A stretch of DNA of 6,655 bases from Flavobacteriaceae bacterium. GTDB taxonomy: Bacteria; Bacteroidota; Bacteroidia; Flavobacteriales; Flavobacteriaceae. The notes beneath the pieces are model-generated. The model saw nothing but the letters and a program-made list of their open reading frames with translations, did not search any database and was not told the origin of the DNA. Location of the stretch: assembly GCA_002713495.1 (NCBI GenBank), contig PATA01000018.1:14164-20818 (forward strand), given 5' to 3'. Within the stretch, counting starts at the first letter, position 1. The number at the start of each line of letters is the position of its first letter. Made by a program: the position numbers and the translations under genes. Shown piece by piece: positions 1 to 6,268 of the stretch.

Positions 1-158
1 TTAAACATCCTATCAAGTTCTGCCTGCATTTTTTCCCATATTGCATAGCCATAGGGTTTAATTACCATACAACCTCTTACGGATGAGTTTTCAGCTAAAT
101 CAGCCTTAACCACTATTTCATTATACCATTTAGAATAATCTTCTTTTCTAGATGTCAT
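1..158 (-). CDS. proS: Prolyl-tRNA synthetase, N-terminal fragment (cut by window edge)
   Basis: The first 52 codons of proline--tRNA ligase, which charges tRNA-Pro with proline in the cytoplasm; the rest lies beyond the left edge. The reading begins [14 protein letters not shown] and continues through [29 protein letters not shown] and AELDRMF. This is the characteristic N-terminus of the short archaeal/eukaryotic-like class II ProRS used by Bacteroidota, not the longer bacterial form with an editing insertion. The ATG at 158-156 is chosen because the family's N-terminal block starts there; another ATG at 172-170 is in a different frame and meets a stop after five codons. No Shine-Dalgarno sequence is visible. 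The gene diverges from the lipoprotein gene. Catalytic motifs 1-3 are outside the window, so the call rests on the N-terminal block alone, which I recognise with confidence. Confidence 0.93.
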   Translation of the reverse strand, partial: MTSRKEDYSKWYNEIVVKADLAENSSVRGCMVIKPYGYAIWEKMQAELDRMF

Positions 159-176
159 TTTTTATATGTCATTATT

Positions 177-184
177 CAAATTTT
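177..184 (-). promoter_or_regulatory. Weak candidate -7 box for proS
   Basis: Read on the minus strand this is AAAATTTG, one mismatch from the Bacteroidota -7 consensus TAnnTTTG. It lies 18 bp upstream of the proS start codon, similar to the 19 bp between the better box and folE. No TTG is seen at the expected -33 distance and the region is very AT-rich, so chance is a real possibility. Confidence 0.22.
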
Positions 185-235
185 CTAAAAATAAATTTTA
201 AAGATTTTTTACTTGTTTTTTAAAATTATAATTTT

Positions 236-252
236 TTGGCACAAAATTTGCC
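236..252 (+). promoter_or_regulatory. Sigma-54 (RpoN)-type promoter upstream of the lipoprotein gene
   Basis: The sequence reads T-TGGCAC-AAAAT-TTGC-C. It matches the sigma-54 consensus YTGGCAC-N5-TTGCW at every defined base except the last W, which is C here. The invariant GG (238-239) and GC (250-251) are separated by exactly 10 bp, the spacing sigma-54 requires. Transcription would start near 262-264, giving a leader of about 40-47 nt before the start codon at 300 or 309. Sigma-54 promoters are silent without an NtrC-type activator bound upstream. No clear activator site is evident, although an AT-only 14-bp palindrome sits just upstream at 222-235. The motif is read directly; its activity is inferred. 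Confidence 0.72.
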
Positions 253-308
253 TATATTTATATGGAGTGCAAATTAAGGCTTTTGATCGAGCATCTAAAA
301 TGATAATT

Positions 309-1379
309 ATGAAAAATATGTTACTTAAGAATTTTCTAACTTTCTTACCTATTATATTTATAGTTTTCGTTGGATGTGGTCCTTTTCAAAATGTTTCTTA
401 TTATGATGCTGATGGAATTTATAACAACTCTGAAGATCTTGAAAAAAAAGTAACTGAAATTAAACAAGGAAAATACTATCAAAAGTATTTTAAAGACTTC
501 GGATTCGCTACACCTCAATACAACCTGAGAGATAATTCTCCTAACCTACAAATGGGTTTTAATAACGATTTAGATTATTTCAATTTCGATTATTGGAATA
601 ATGTGTTTCCCTTTTGGAGTCCATACAATAGGTTCTATTACAACAGACTTTACTCGTTTAATAGATTCTCCTGGCCAAGATACAGTAGATTTATGTCTTT
701 TGGATTCCAAAGTCTTTTCTTTAGGCACCCACTTGACTATGGATTTAATTTTTATGCCTTCAATCCACTTGGAATAAATTATGGTGTGGGTGATCCATTT
801 TTTCAATCATGGTCATGGGGATTATTCCCTTGGCGCTCACCTATACCTTTTGGTTGGGTAGGTTATTCTAACTGGAATAACTGGAATGCTTATTCCATGA
901 GAGGAAATAACTTTGTTTCTTACAATAGAGGAAGTGGAAATATAGTAGATTATACAAACAGACGTAATTATTCAATTTCATCCTCAGATAATAGATCTTC
1001 AATTGGGGAATCTGATTACAATAGAGGAGTAAATAAACGTAACTTGAATAATGAAGGCTCAAGAAATCAAATATCAAATGGAAGGATTAATAATTCAATG
1101 AACGGAGACGGTATTGAGAATAGACCTGGTATTAACCGAAATAATTTAAGTCGATTTAATAATTTCAACAATTCTTCCCAAAATAGATCTTTTAACAGAA
1201 ATAATTATTCTAATCCGAGTAATAACTCTTTTAATAGATCAAATAATTACGGTGGAGGAAGATCTATGAATCAAAACAGATCCTTTTCAGGATCAAGATC
1301 TTCTGGTGCATCCAGATCCTCAGGAGGAGGAAGGTCTTCGGGTGGTAGATCCTCAGGGGGAAGGGGTAATCAAAAATAG
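309..1379 (+). CDS. Asn/aromatic-rich lipoprotein with Arg-Ser-Gly repeat tail ('vitellogenin II'-like family)
   Basis: A predicted lipoprotein of 356 aa with unknown function. The N-terminus (MKNMLLKNF, then a hydrophobic run ending VFVGC) is a type II signal peptide with lipidation expected at Cys23; this decides the start. ATG 300 is a possible in-frame alternative three codons upstream, while any earlier start would overlap the promoter. After Cys23 comes a YYDADGIY block (31-38), which I associate with a Bacteroidota family often labelled 'vitellogenin II precursor', a misleading name. Then follow a short charged segment (41-63), a body very rich in Phe, Tyr, Trp, Asn and Pro (about 85-195), an Asn/Ser/Arg-rich stretch (200-325) and a tail of RSSGG-type repeats (330-352). 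The residues after the lipidated Cys (GPFQN) lack the acidic motif described for surface-exported lipoproteins of Capnocytophaga, so a periplasm-facing position is possible. It lies 22 bp before an outer-membrane barrel gene and behind a sigma-54-type promoter; a shared transcript and related envelope role are inferred. Confidence 0.82.
   Translation: MKNMLLKNFLTFLPIIFIVFVGCGPFQNVSYYDADGIYNNSEDLEKKVTEIKQGKYYQKYFKDFGFATPQYNLRDNSPNLQMGFNNDLDYFNFDYWNNVFPFWSPYNRFYYNRLYSFNRFSWPRYSRFMSFGFQSLFFRHPLDYGFNFYAFNPLGINYGVGDPFFQSWSWGLFPWRSPIPFGWVGYSNWNNWNAYSMRGNNFVSYNRGSGNIVDYTNRRNYSISSSDNRSSIGESDYNRGVNKRNLNNEGSRNQISNGRINNSMNGDGIENRPGINRNNLSRFNNFNNSSQNRSFNRNNYSNPSNNSFNRSNNYGGGRSMNQNRSFSGSRSSGASRSSGGGRSSGGRSSGGRGNQK
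1296..1367 (+). repeat. Short in-frame tandem repeat encoding RSSGG units
   Basis: Degenerate direct repeats begin at 1296 (18 bp), 1314 (18 bp), 1332 (15 bp) and 1347 (15 bp), with a partial unit at 1362. Each starts with AGA or AGG followed by two serine codons and a Gly-rich remainder, giving RSSGAS, RSSGGG, RSSGG, RSSGG and a final RG. Codon choice varies between units (TCT/TCC/TCA/TCG, GGT/GGA/GGG), so the repeat is older at protein level than at DNA level. All units are multiples of three, so gain or loss would keep the frame. Confidence 0.8.
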
Positions 1380-1401
1380 AAACCTAATCCGATAATTAAA
1401 T

Positions 1402-2913
1402 ATGAACAAAAGTTTATTTTTTGCAATTTTTGTTGTGTTACTATGTATCTCTAATTTAAATGCTCAAACTTCAGAGGAGGCATTCAATTATAGTTCATCT
1501 GGAGTTTTTGGATCAGCTCGCTATGTTTCAATGGCTGGTGCCTTTGGATCATTAGGTGCTGATTTAAGTTCAATAAGTAATAATCCTGCCTCTGCAGCAG
1601 TTTTCTTATTACCTGAGATTGGTTTAAGCCAAGAAATCAGCGCATCTGAAACGTTAGTTCTTGGAGAAACAAGAAATGGTAAAATTAATTTATCTGACTC
1701 ATCATTAAATCAGTTTGGTTTTGTTATTCCCTTTAGAAATATTAATGATGGACCATTTAAACTGTTAAATTTTAGCTTGAATATTCAAAAAGAACAGGAT
1801 TTTAAAAATCAAATTAGCTCAATTGCAACAAGGGGTATTGGGTTAGATCAATTTTTCACTAATAACGCACAAGGTGTTCCATTGGACAATCTGGAAACAA
1901 GAGAAAATGAAACATTAAATGATTTATATGTTTTTCTTGGTAACAATCAAGGATATGCAGTTCAACAAGCATTTTTAGGTTATAATACTTATTTATTTGA
2001 CCCTATATCAAATGACCTAAACAATTCAAATTATATATCTGCTGCATCCTATGATCAAGTTGAACATGATTATTATGTTAATAAAACAGGAGATCATAAA
2101 AAATACTCTTGGACCATAGCAACCCAATATAATAATTCAATTTACATTGGGGTTAGTATCAATACACATGATATATATTCATATGAACTGTCAAATATAG
2201 TTGAAACAGGATTTAATGAAAATTCTGAAATTCAAAGGGTTCATTTTAATAATGAATTAATTGTTGAAGGAAATGGTATTTCTGCACAAATTGGTCTTAT
2301 AGGTAAACTTCAAAATAATATAAGGCTTGGTTTGACTTATCAATCTGCAACCAAATTTTCTATGATTGAAACTTCCAACCAACAACTTGCAGTAGATCGC
2401 TATGAAGATCAAATTCTTCTAAGAAATGAAGTCAATCCAAATACATCAAATATTTCTGAATATGATTTTTCAATTCCAAGTAGGACATCACTTAGCCTAT
2501 CTTATATCTTTGGATCTAATGGTATTTTGTCCACTGAATACAGTTTTAAAAACTATGGAAAAATGAATTTTCAATCTGGATCAAATCAATATTTAAGATC
2601 ATTAAACAATGAAATTTCCTCCAGTTATAAAAATGCATCTTTAATAAAAATTGGAGGTGAATATAGAATAAAAGCCTTAAGTGTCAGAAGTGGTTATTAT
2701 TCCGAGGAAAACAGCTTAATTATTGGGAATAATTCTCAATCTGCTTTGACATTTGGTCTAGGATATAATTTTGGAGCAAGTCTTTTAAGTCTTGGATTAA
2801 TTAATTCAAAAATAAACATTAATAGATCACTTATAACTTCGGGAATAAATGACAATATACTAGCCGAAAAAAAACATACAATTTTAGTGATCTCCTACAA
2901 TTTCAAGCTTTAA
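1402..2913 (+). CDS. OmpP1/FadL-like outer-membrane beta-barrel protein
   Basis: A 503-aa protein predicted to form an outer-membrane beta-barrel of the OmpP1/FadL/TodX family; family members carry hydrophobic compounds across the outer membrane. Residues 1-21 are a classical signal peptide (MNKSLFFAIFVVLLCISNLNA) with cleavage expected before Gln22. The mature N-terminus has the Bacteroidota family hallmark GSARYVSMAGAFGSLG (about 37-52), then an NPAS motif at 61-64 that corresponds to the conserved NPA region of the FadL N-terminal hatch. The rest alternates polar and hydrophobic residues as in beta-strands and ends in a strand with aromatics close to the C-terminus (ISYNFKL). At 503 aa it is longer than E. 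coli FadL but usual for Bacteroidota homologues, some of which are annotated 'hemin receptor' without proof. The actual substrate cannot be read from sequence. It follows the lipoprotein gene by 22 bp and probably shares its transcript. No Shine-Dalgarno sequence is visible. Confidence 0.85.
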   Translation: MNKSLFFAIFVVLLCISNLNAQTSEEAFNYSSSGVFGSARYVSMAGAFGSLGADLSSISNNPASAAVFLLPEIGLSQEISASETLVLGETRNGKINLSDSSLNQFGFVIPFRNINDGPFKLLNFSLNIQKEQDFKNQISSIATRGIGLDQFFTNNAQGVPLDNLETRENETLNDLYVFLGNNQGYAVQQAFLGYNTYLFDPISNDLNNSNYISAASYDQVEHDYYVNKTGDHKKYSWTIATQYNNSIYIGVSINTHDIYSYELSNIVETGFNENSEIQRVHFNNELIVEGNGISAQIGLIGKLQNNIRLGLTYQSATKFSMIETSNQQLAVDRYEDQILLRNEVNPNTSNISEYDFSIPSRTSLSLSYIFGSNGILSTEYSFKNYGKMNFQSGSNQYLRSLNNEISSSYKNASLIKIGGEYRIKALSVRSGYYSEENSLIIGNNSQSALTFGLGYNFGASLLSLGLINSKININRSLITSGINDNILAEKKHTILVISYNFKL

Positions 2914-2934
2914 TCAATAGGATTTTTATAATAT

Positions 2935-2961
2935 TATTTTTGATAGAATTACTTATCTTTG
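2935..2961 (+). promoter_or_regulatory. Housekeeping-type promoter region with two TAnnTTTG boxes before folE
   Basis: TATCTTTG at 2954-2961 matches the Bacteroidota sigma-A -7 consensus TAnnTTTG exactly, and the following CAAAA is common after such boxes in flavobacteria. A second match, TATTTTTG, lies at 2935-2942. No TTG is found at the usual -33 distance (about 17-23 bp upstream) from the downstream box; the TTG at 2940-2942 is only 11 bp away. If the downstream box is used, transcription starts near 2968, only about 13 nt before the folE ATG, a very short leader. It would drive folE, cysS, yidD and lgt. Confidence 0.6.
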
Positions 2962-2980
2962 CAAAATCACAGATGTACTT

Positions 2981-3673
2981 ATGAAAATAGATAAAAAACT
3001 AGAAGAGGTTTTATTAAATAAAGACGAAGAATTGGATCATCCGTTAAGTTCAAAAGAAACCCCAATTCGTAAAGATGCTTTTAATAAAACTGATGATGAA
3101 AAAATTTCGTTAATAACCGATAAGGTATATGATATACTCCATATTTTAGGGATGGATCTGACAGATGATAGTATCAAAGGGACTCCAAACCGAGTTGCAA
3201 AAATGTTTGTTAATGAAATATTTGGTGGTTTAAGTCCCAAAAAAAAACCCAAAGCATCAGTTTTTGATAATAAATATAAATATGGTGAGATGTTAGTTGA
3301 AAAAAATATTAATCTTTATTCTACATGTGAGCACCATTTATTACCAATTGTTGGAAAAGCTCATGTTGCATATGTATCCAATGGGACTGTTGTTGGCCTT
3401 TCAAAAATGAATAGAATCGTTGATTATTTTGCAAAAAGACCACAAGTTCAGGAAAGACTAACATTACAAATTGTTGAAGAATTACAAAAGGTGTTAAATA
3501 CTCAAGATGTAGCATGTGTAATTGATGCAAAACATTTATGTGTAAATTCAAGAGGAATTGGTGATATTGGTTGTAGTACAATAACTAGTGAATTCGGTGG
3601 AATTTTTAAAAGTCCTACGAAAAAACAAGAATTTTTAAGATATATTCAACTCTCTACGGATTTTAATGGATAA
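2981..3673 (+). CDS. folE: GTP cyclohydrolase I
   Basis: Converts GTP to 7,8-dihydroneopterin triphosphate and formate, the first step of tetrahydrofolate (and biopterin-type pterin) synthesis, as a cytoplasmic homodecamer in known members. At 230 aa it is full length. The zinc and catalytic residues are all visible and keep a constant +6 offset from E. coli FolE: Cys116, His118 and His119 in [10 protein letters not shown], Gln157 in RPQVQERL, His185 and Cys187 in [11 protein letters not shown]. The substrate-binding stretch [19 protein letters not shown] (137-155) and the C-terminal TSEFGGIFK are also typical. The charged N-terminal extension (about 1-40) is low in conservation, as usual. 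The zinc ligands are intact, so this is the standard FolE1 type rather than the FolE2 form. The ATG lies about 20 bp after a perfect -7 box. Its last codons overlap the start of cysS by 8 bp, which suggests translational coupling. Confidence 0.97.
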   Translation: MKIDKKLEEVLLNKDEELDHPLSSKETPIRKDAFNKTDDEKISLITDKVYDILHILGMDLTDDSIKGTPNRVAKMFVNEIFGGLSPKKKPKASVFDNKYKYGEMLVEKNINLYSTCEHHLLPIVGKAHVAYVSNGTVVGLSKMNRIVDYFAKRPQVQERLTLQIVEELQKVLNTQDVACVIDAKHLCVNSRGIGDIGCSTITSEFGGIFKSPTKKQEFLRYIQLSTDFNG

Positions 3674-5132
3674 CCTAAGGATCTATAATACCTTAAAATC
3701 AAAGAAAGAAAATTTTACACCAATTGTAAAGGATAAGGTTGGCATGTATGTATGTGGCCCAACAGTTTACAGCAATGTTCATCTTGGTAATTGTAGAACT
3801 TTTATCTCGTTTGATTTAATCTTCAGATATCTTATCCATTTAGGGTACAAAGTTAGATATGTTAGAAACATTACCGATGTGGGTCATATTGAAAATGATG
3901 ATGATCAGGGAGAGGATAAAATAAATAAAAAAGCTAGATTAGAAAAAATTGAACCAATGGAGATTGTTCAAAGATATACTGTTGATTTTCATGACACTAT
4001 GAAGCAGTTTAATACTTTACCTCCTAGTATTGAGCCCACAGCTACAGGACACATAATTGAACAGATAGAGTTGATAAAAAAAATAATAAATGAAGGAATT
4101 GGATATGAAAGAAACGGATCGGTTTATTTTGATGTTAACAAGTTTAACAGGAAGTCAAATTATGGTAAACTCTCCAAAAGAAAATTGGAAGATTTAATTA
4201 CTAATACAAGGTCTCTTGATGGTCAAGATGACAAAAATAATCCTGAAGATTTTGCTTTATGGAAAAAAGCAGAACCAGAACATATTATGCGATGGCCATC
4301 CCCTTGGGGTACTGGATTTCCTGGTTGGCATCTTGAATGTACAGCCATGAGTTCTAAATACTTAGGTGATAGGTTTGATATTCATGGAGGTGGAATAGAT
4401 TTGAAATTTCCTCATCACGAATGTGAAATTGCTCAATCTGAATCTATTAATTATAAAAGCCCTGTAAACTTTTGGATTCATACAAATATGATGACTTTGA
4501 ACGGAAAAAAAATGTCAAAATCGACAGGGAACAACATCCTTCCAAAAGATTTGATTTCAGGTAACAACAGCATTTTTCAAAATGTGTTTTCTCCATCAGT
4601 AATTAAATTTTACTTTTTTCAAGCTCACTACAGAAGTATCCTAGACCTTACTGAATCAGCCCTGCTTTCATCAGAAAAGGGCTACAATAAATTAATGGAA
4701 AGTATTGAATTATTGGATAGTTTGAAAGTTAGTGGAGAATCTAACTTTAATTTCAATAAGTGGATTAAAGACTGTTATAATGCAATGAATGATGATTTCA
4801 ACAGTCCAATACTAATTTCAAAATTATTTGAAATAGTAAAATTAATAAATTCAGTTAAAAATGGAACCGAAGAAATTTCAAAAAAACAAAAAGACTTACT
4901 GATAAATCACCTTAATATTTTTGTTTTCGAAATACTTGGACTAACTAAACCAAATAATATTAAAAATAACAGTGTTTTAGCCGAAAATACTATCAAAATA
5001 CTTCTTAAATTAAGAGATAAAGCTAGAATAAATAAAGATTTTGAAACAGCAGACCTAATTAGAAATGAATTAAATGATATTGGAATTGAATTAGAAGATA
5101 CTAAAAATGAATCATCCTTTAACATTAAATAA
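3666..5132 (+). CDS. cysS: Cysteinyl-tRNA synthetase
   Basis: Class I aminoacyl-tRNA synthetase that activates cysteine with ATP and charges tRNA-Cys. The 488 residues cover the whole enzyme. The Rossmann fold begins with [20 protein letters not shown]; the HIGH-type motif is HLGN (39-42). The zinc ligands that select cysteine are Cys30, Cys225 ([10 protein letters not shown]), His250 and Glu254 ([12 protein letters not shown]), at a constant +16 offset from E. coli for the last three. The KMSKS loop is at 282-286 ([10 protein letters not shown]). The C-terminal DALR/anticodon-binding part ends with [21 protein letters not shown]. The start at 3666 fits the family N-terminus ([14 protein letters not shown]) and lies inside the end of folE in another frame, so ribosomes finishing folE could restart here. 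yidD follows after 2 bp. No editing domain is expected in this family. Confidence 0.98.
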   Translation: MDNLRIYNTLKSKKENFTPIVKDKVGMYVCGPTVYSNVHLGNCRTFISFDLIFRYLIHLGYKVRYVRNITDVGHIENDDDQGEDKINKKARLEKIEPMEIVQRYTVDFHDTMKQFNTLPPSIEPTATGHIIEQIELIKKIINEGIGYERNGSVYFDVNKFNRKSNYGKLSKRKLEDLITNTRSLDGQDDKNNPEDFALWKKAEPEHIMRWPSPWGTGFPGWHLECTAMSSKYLGDRFDIHGGGIDLKFPHHECEIAQSESINYKSPVNFWIHTNMMTLNGKKMSKSTGNNILPKDLISGNNSIFQNVFSPSVIKFYFFQAHYRSILDLTESALLSSEKGYNKLMESIELLDSLKVSGESNFNFNKWIKDCYNAMNDDFNSPILISKLFEIVKLINSVKNGTEEISKKQKDLLINHLNIFVFEILGLTKPNNIKNNSVLAENTIKILLKLRDKARINKDFETADLIRNELNDIGIELEDTKNESSFNIK

Positions 5133-5134
5133 AG

Positions 5135-5365
5135 ATGAAATGGATTAGATATATTACTAGTGCTCCATTTTTATTTTTGATTTTTTTATATCAAAAACTT
5201 ATTTCCCCAATACTTGGTCCCAAGTGTAGATTCTCTCCGACATGTTCAGTTTACTCTGCTCAATCAATTAAAAAATATGGAATAATAAAAGGCTCATGGC
5301 TTAGTATCAATAGAATATTAAAGTGTCACCCTTGGGGTGGTAACGGTTATGATCCTGTTCCTTAA
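5135..5365 (+). CDS. yidD: Membrane protein insertion efficiency factor YidD
   Basis: A 76-aa peripheral inner-membrane protein that, from work on E. coli YidD, assists YidC-dependent membrane protein insertion; its mechanism is not settled. The sequence shows all family marks: an N-terminal amphipathic/hydrophobic stretch (3-27, [18 protein letters not shown]), the [11 protein letters not shown] block with Cys31 and Cys37, the [20 protein letters not shown] block with Cys64, and the end GGNGYDPVP. Length is typical (about 70-85 aa). The start codon is only 2 bp after the cysS stop, so it belongs to the folE-cysS transcript. In Proteobacteria and Firmicutes yidD usually sits by rpmH/rnpA/yidC; here it precedes lgt, another envelope-biogenesis gene. 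Confidence 0.95.
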   Translation: MKWIRYITSAPFLFLIFLYQKLISPILGPKCRFSPTCSVYSAQSIKKYGIIKGSWLSINRILKCHPWGGNGYDPVP

Positions 5366-5381
5366 ACTTTAATTATAAATT

Positions 5382-6251
5382 ATGACATATATGAATAAAA
5401 TTCAGTTAATTCAAATCAGTTGGTCACCAAATGAAACTTTATTTGAAATTGGATCATTTGGACTACATTATTATAGCCTAATGTTTGTTTTAGCTTTTAC
5501 CATTGGATATAAAATAGTTGAAAAATATTTTGAGGATGAAAAAATATCAAAAGAGTATTTAGAGCCATTATTTGTATATATGGTCTTTTCCACCCTAATT
5601 GGTGCAAGACTAGGTGAAGTTTTTTTCTACAGTTGGGATTATTATCAAAATCATTTATTAGAGATTCTATTGCCAATCAGAGAGAATAATAATAAGTCAC
5701 TATTTGGTTTTATAAATGGATATGAATTTACAGGATTTAGAGGTTTAGCAAGTCATGGTGCAGCATTAGGTATTATATTTGGCATTATAATCTTTCAGTT
5801 AAATTATAAATTAAAATCTACACTATGGATATTTGATAAATTAACTGTTCCAGTTACTCTTGGTGGTGTTTTTATTAGAATTGGTAATTTTATTAACTCT
5901 GAAATTCTAGGAACATACACTAATTCAAACTTTGGGATAGTTTTTGAAAACAGAGGTGAAATATTACCTAGACATCCAGCTCAACTATATGAATCGCTTG
6001 GTTATCTTATTTTGTTTTTAATTCTGAGAAAAATATATTATAAAGTAAATCATATTCAGGGCTATCTTTTAGGTTGTTTTCTTTCAGGAATATTTAGCAT
6101 AAGATTTTTTGTTGAGTATGTAAAAGAAAGTCAAGGCGGATTCGAGGAAAGTCTTCCTTTATTATCAACTGGACAATGGTTAAGTATTCCACTCATAATC
6201 TCAGGAGTCTTGATTATTTTATATGTCAACTCAAAAAAAAAAGTGGTTTAG
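5382..6251 (+). CDS. lgt: Prolipoprotein diacylglyceryl transferase
   Basis: Inner-membrane enzyme that transfers the diacylglyceryl group of phosphatidylglycerol to the lipobox cysteine of prolipoproteins, the first step of lipoprotein maturation. The 289-aa protein has about seven hydrophobic segments. Key residues can be matched to E. coli Lgt: HYYSLMF (30-36), His125 in ASHGAALG (E. coli His103), the signature RIGNFINSEILG with Arg166 and Glu174 (E. coli Arg143, Glu151), HPAQLYE from His198 (E. coli His196), and RFFVEY with Arg241 and Glu245 (E. coli Arg239, Glu243). The usual GR before LGNFIN is replaced by IR, leaving the arginine in place. ATG 5382 is taken as start; ATG 5391 (three codons in) is equally possible, as neither has a visible Shine-Dalgarno. 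yidD ends 16 bp upstream. The gene ends with a lysine triplet encoded by an A10 run, 8 bp from the convergent secF stop. A lipoprotein it would modify is encoded at 309-1379. Confidence 0.97.
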   Translation: MTYMNKIQLIQISWSPNETLFEIGSFGLHYYSLMFVLAFTIGYKIVEKYFEDEKISKEYLEPLFVYMVFSTLIGARLGEVFFYSWDYYQNHLLEILLPIRENNNKSLFGFINGYEFTGFRGLASHGAALGIIFGIIIFQLNYKLKSTLWIFDKLTVPVTLGGVFIRIGNFINSEILGTYTNSNFGIVFENRGEILPRHPAQLYESLGYLILFLILRKIYYKVNHIQGYLLGCFLSGIFSIRFFVEYVKESQGGFEESLPLLSTGQWLSIPLIISGVLIILYVNSKKKVV

Positions 6252-6268
6252 ACACTTAATTAATTTTT
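6233..6268. terminator. Possible bidirectional terminator between lgt and secF/secDF
   Basis: A 5-bp stem AAGTG (6241-6245) / CACTT (6253-6257) encloses a 7-nt loop that contains the lgt stop codon. On its left is an A10 run (6233-6242), which is a U tract for the minus-strand transcript; on its right AATTAATTTTT (6258-6268) gives a poorer U-rich tract for lgt. The stem is short and only 2 of 5 pairs are G-C, so it is weak as an intrinsic terminator, better supported for the minus strand. Confidence 0.4.

Noticed and set aside
162..172. ATGACATATA shared between the region upstream of proS (minus strand) and the lgt start at 5382
   Set aside because: A single 10-base match in AT-rich DNA; the proS copy is out of frame and quickly meets a stop. 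Most likely chance.
213..308. Longer version of the lipoprotein starting at a TTG at 213
   Set aside because: It would place 32 extra residues before a good type II signal peptide and would overlap the sigma-54 promoter; starts at 309 or 300 fit far better.
570..806. Minus-strand open frame inside the lipoprotein gene
   Set aside because: No family resemblance and it is opposite a gene with a clear signal peptide and lipobox; it reflects the low stop frequency of the complementary frame.
1261..1355. Cluster of GATC sites in the lipoprotein gene
   Set aside because: Explained by repeated Arg-Ser codon pairs (AGA-TCN) in the encoded tail; no sign of a methylation or origin function.
2505..2512. 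TATCTTTG, identical to the folE -7 box, inside the barrel gene
   Set aside because: It encodes Tyr-Ile-Phe-Gly in frame, has no TTG at -33 and no gene start follows.
2928..2937. ATAATATTAT palindrome after the barrel gene as a terminator
   Set aside because: All A-T with no loop and no stable stem; it cannot form a useful intrinsic terminator.
3037..3581. Minus-strand open frames opposite folE
   Set aside because: They lie across from conserved catalytic residues of folE and show no recognisable protein features.
4907..5125. Minus-strand open frame opposite the end of cysS
   Set aside because: Shadow of the conserved C-terminal domain of cysS; no promoter or family similarity.
5172..5179. 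TATTTTTG promoter-like box inside yidD
   Set aside because: It falls in the hydrophobic Phe/Leu-rich coding segment where T runs are expected; no -33 element, and it is about 200 bp from lgt.
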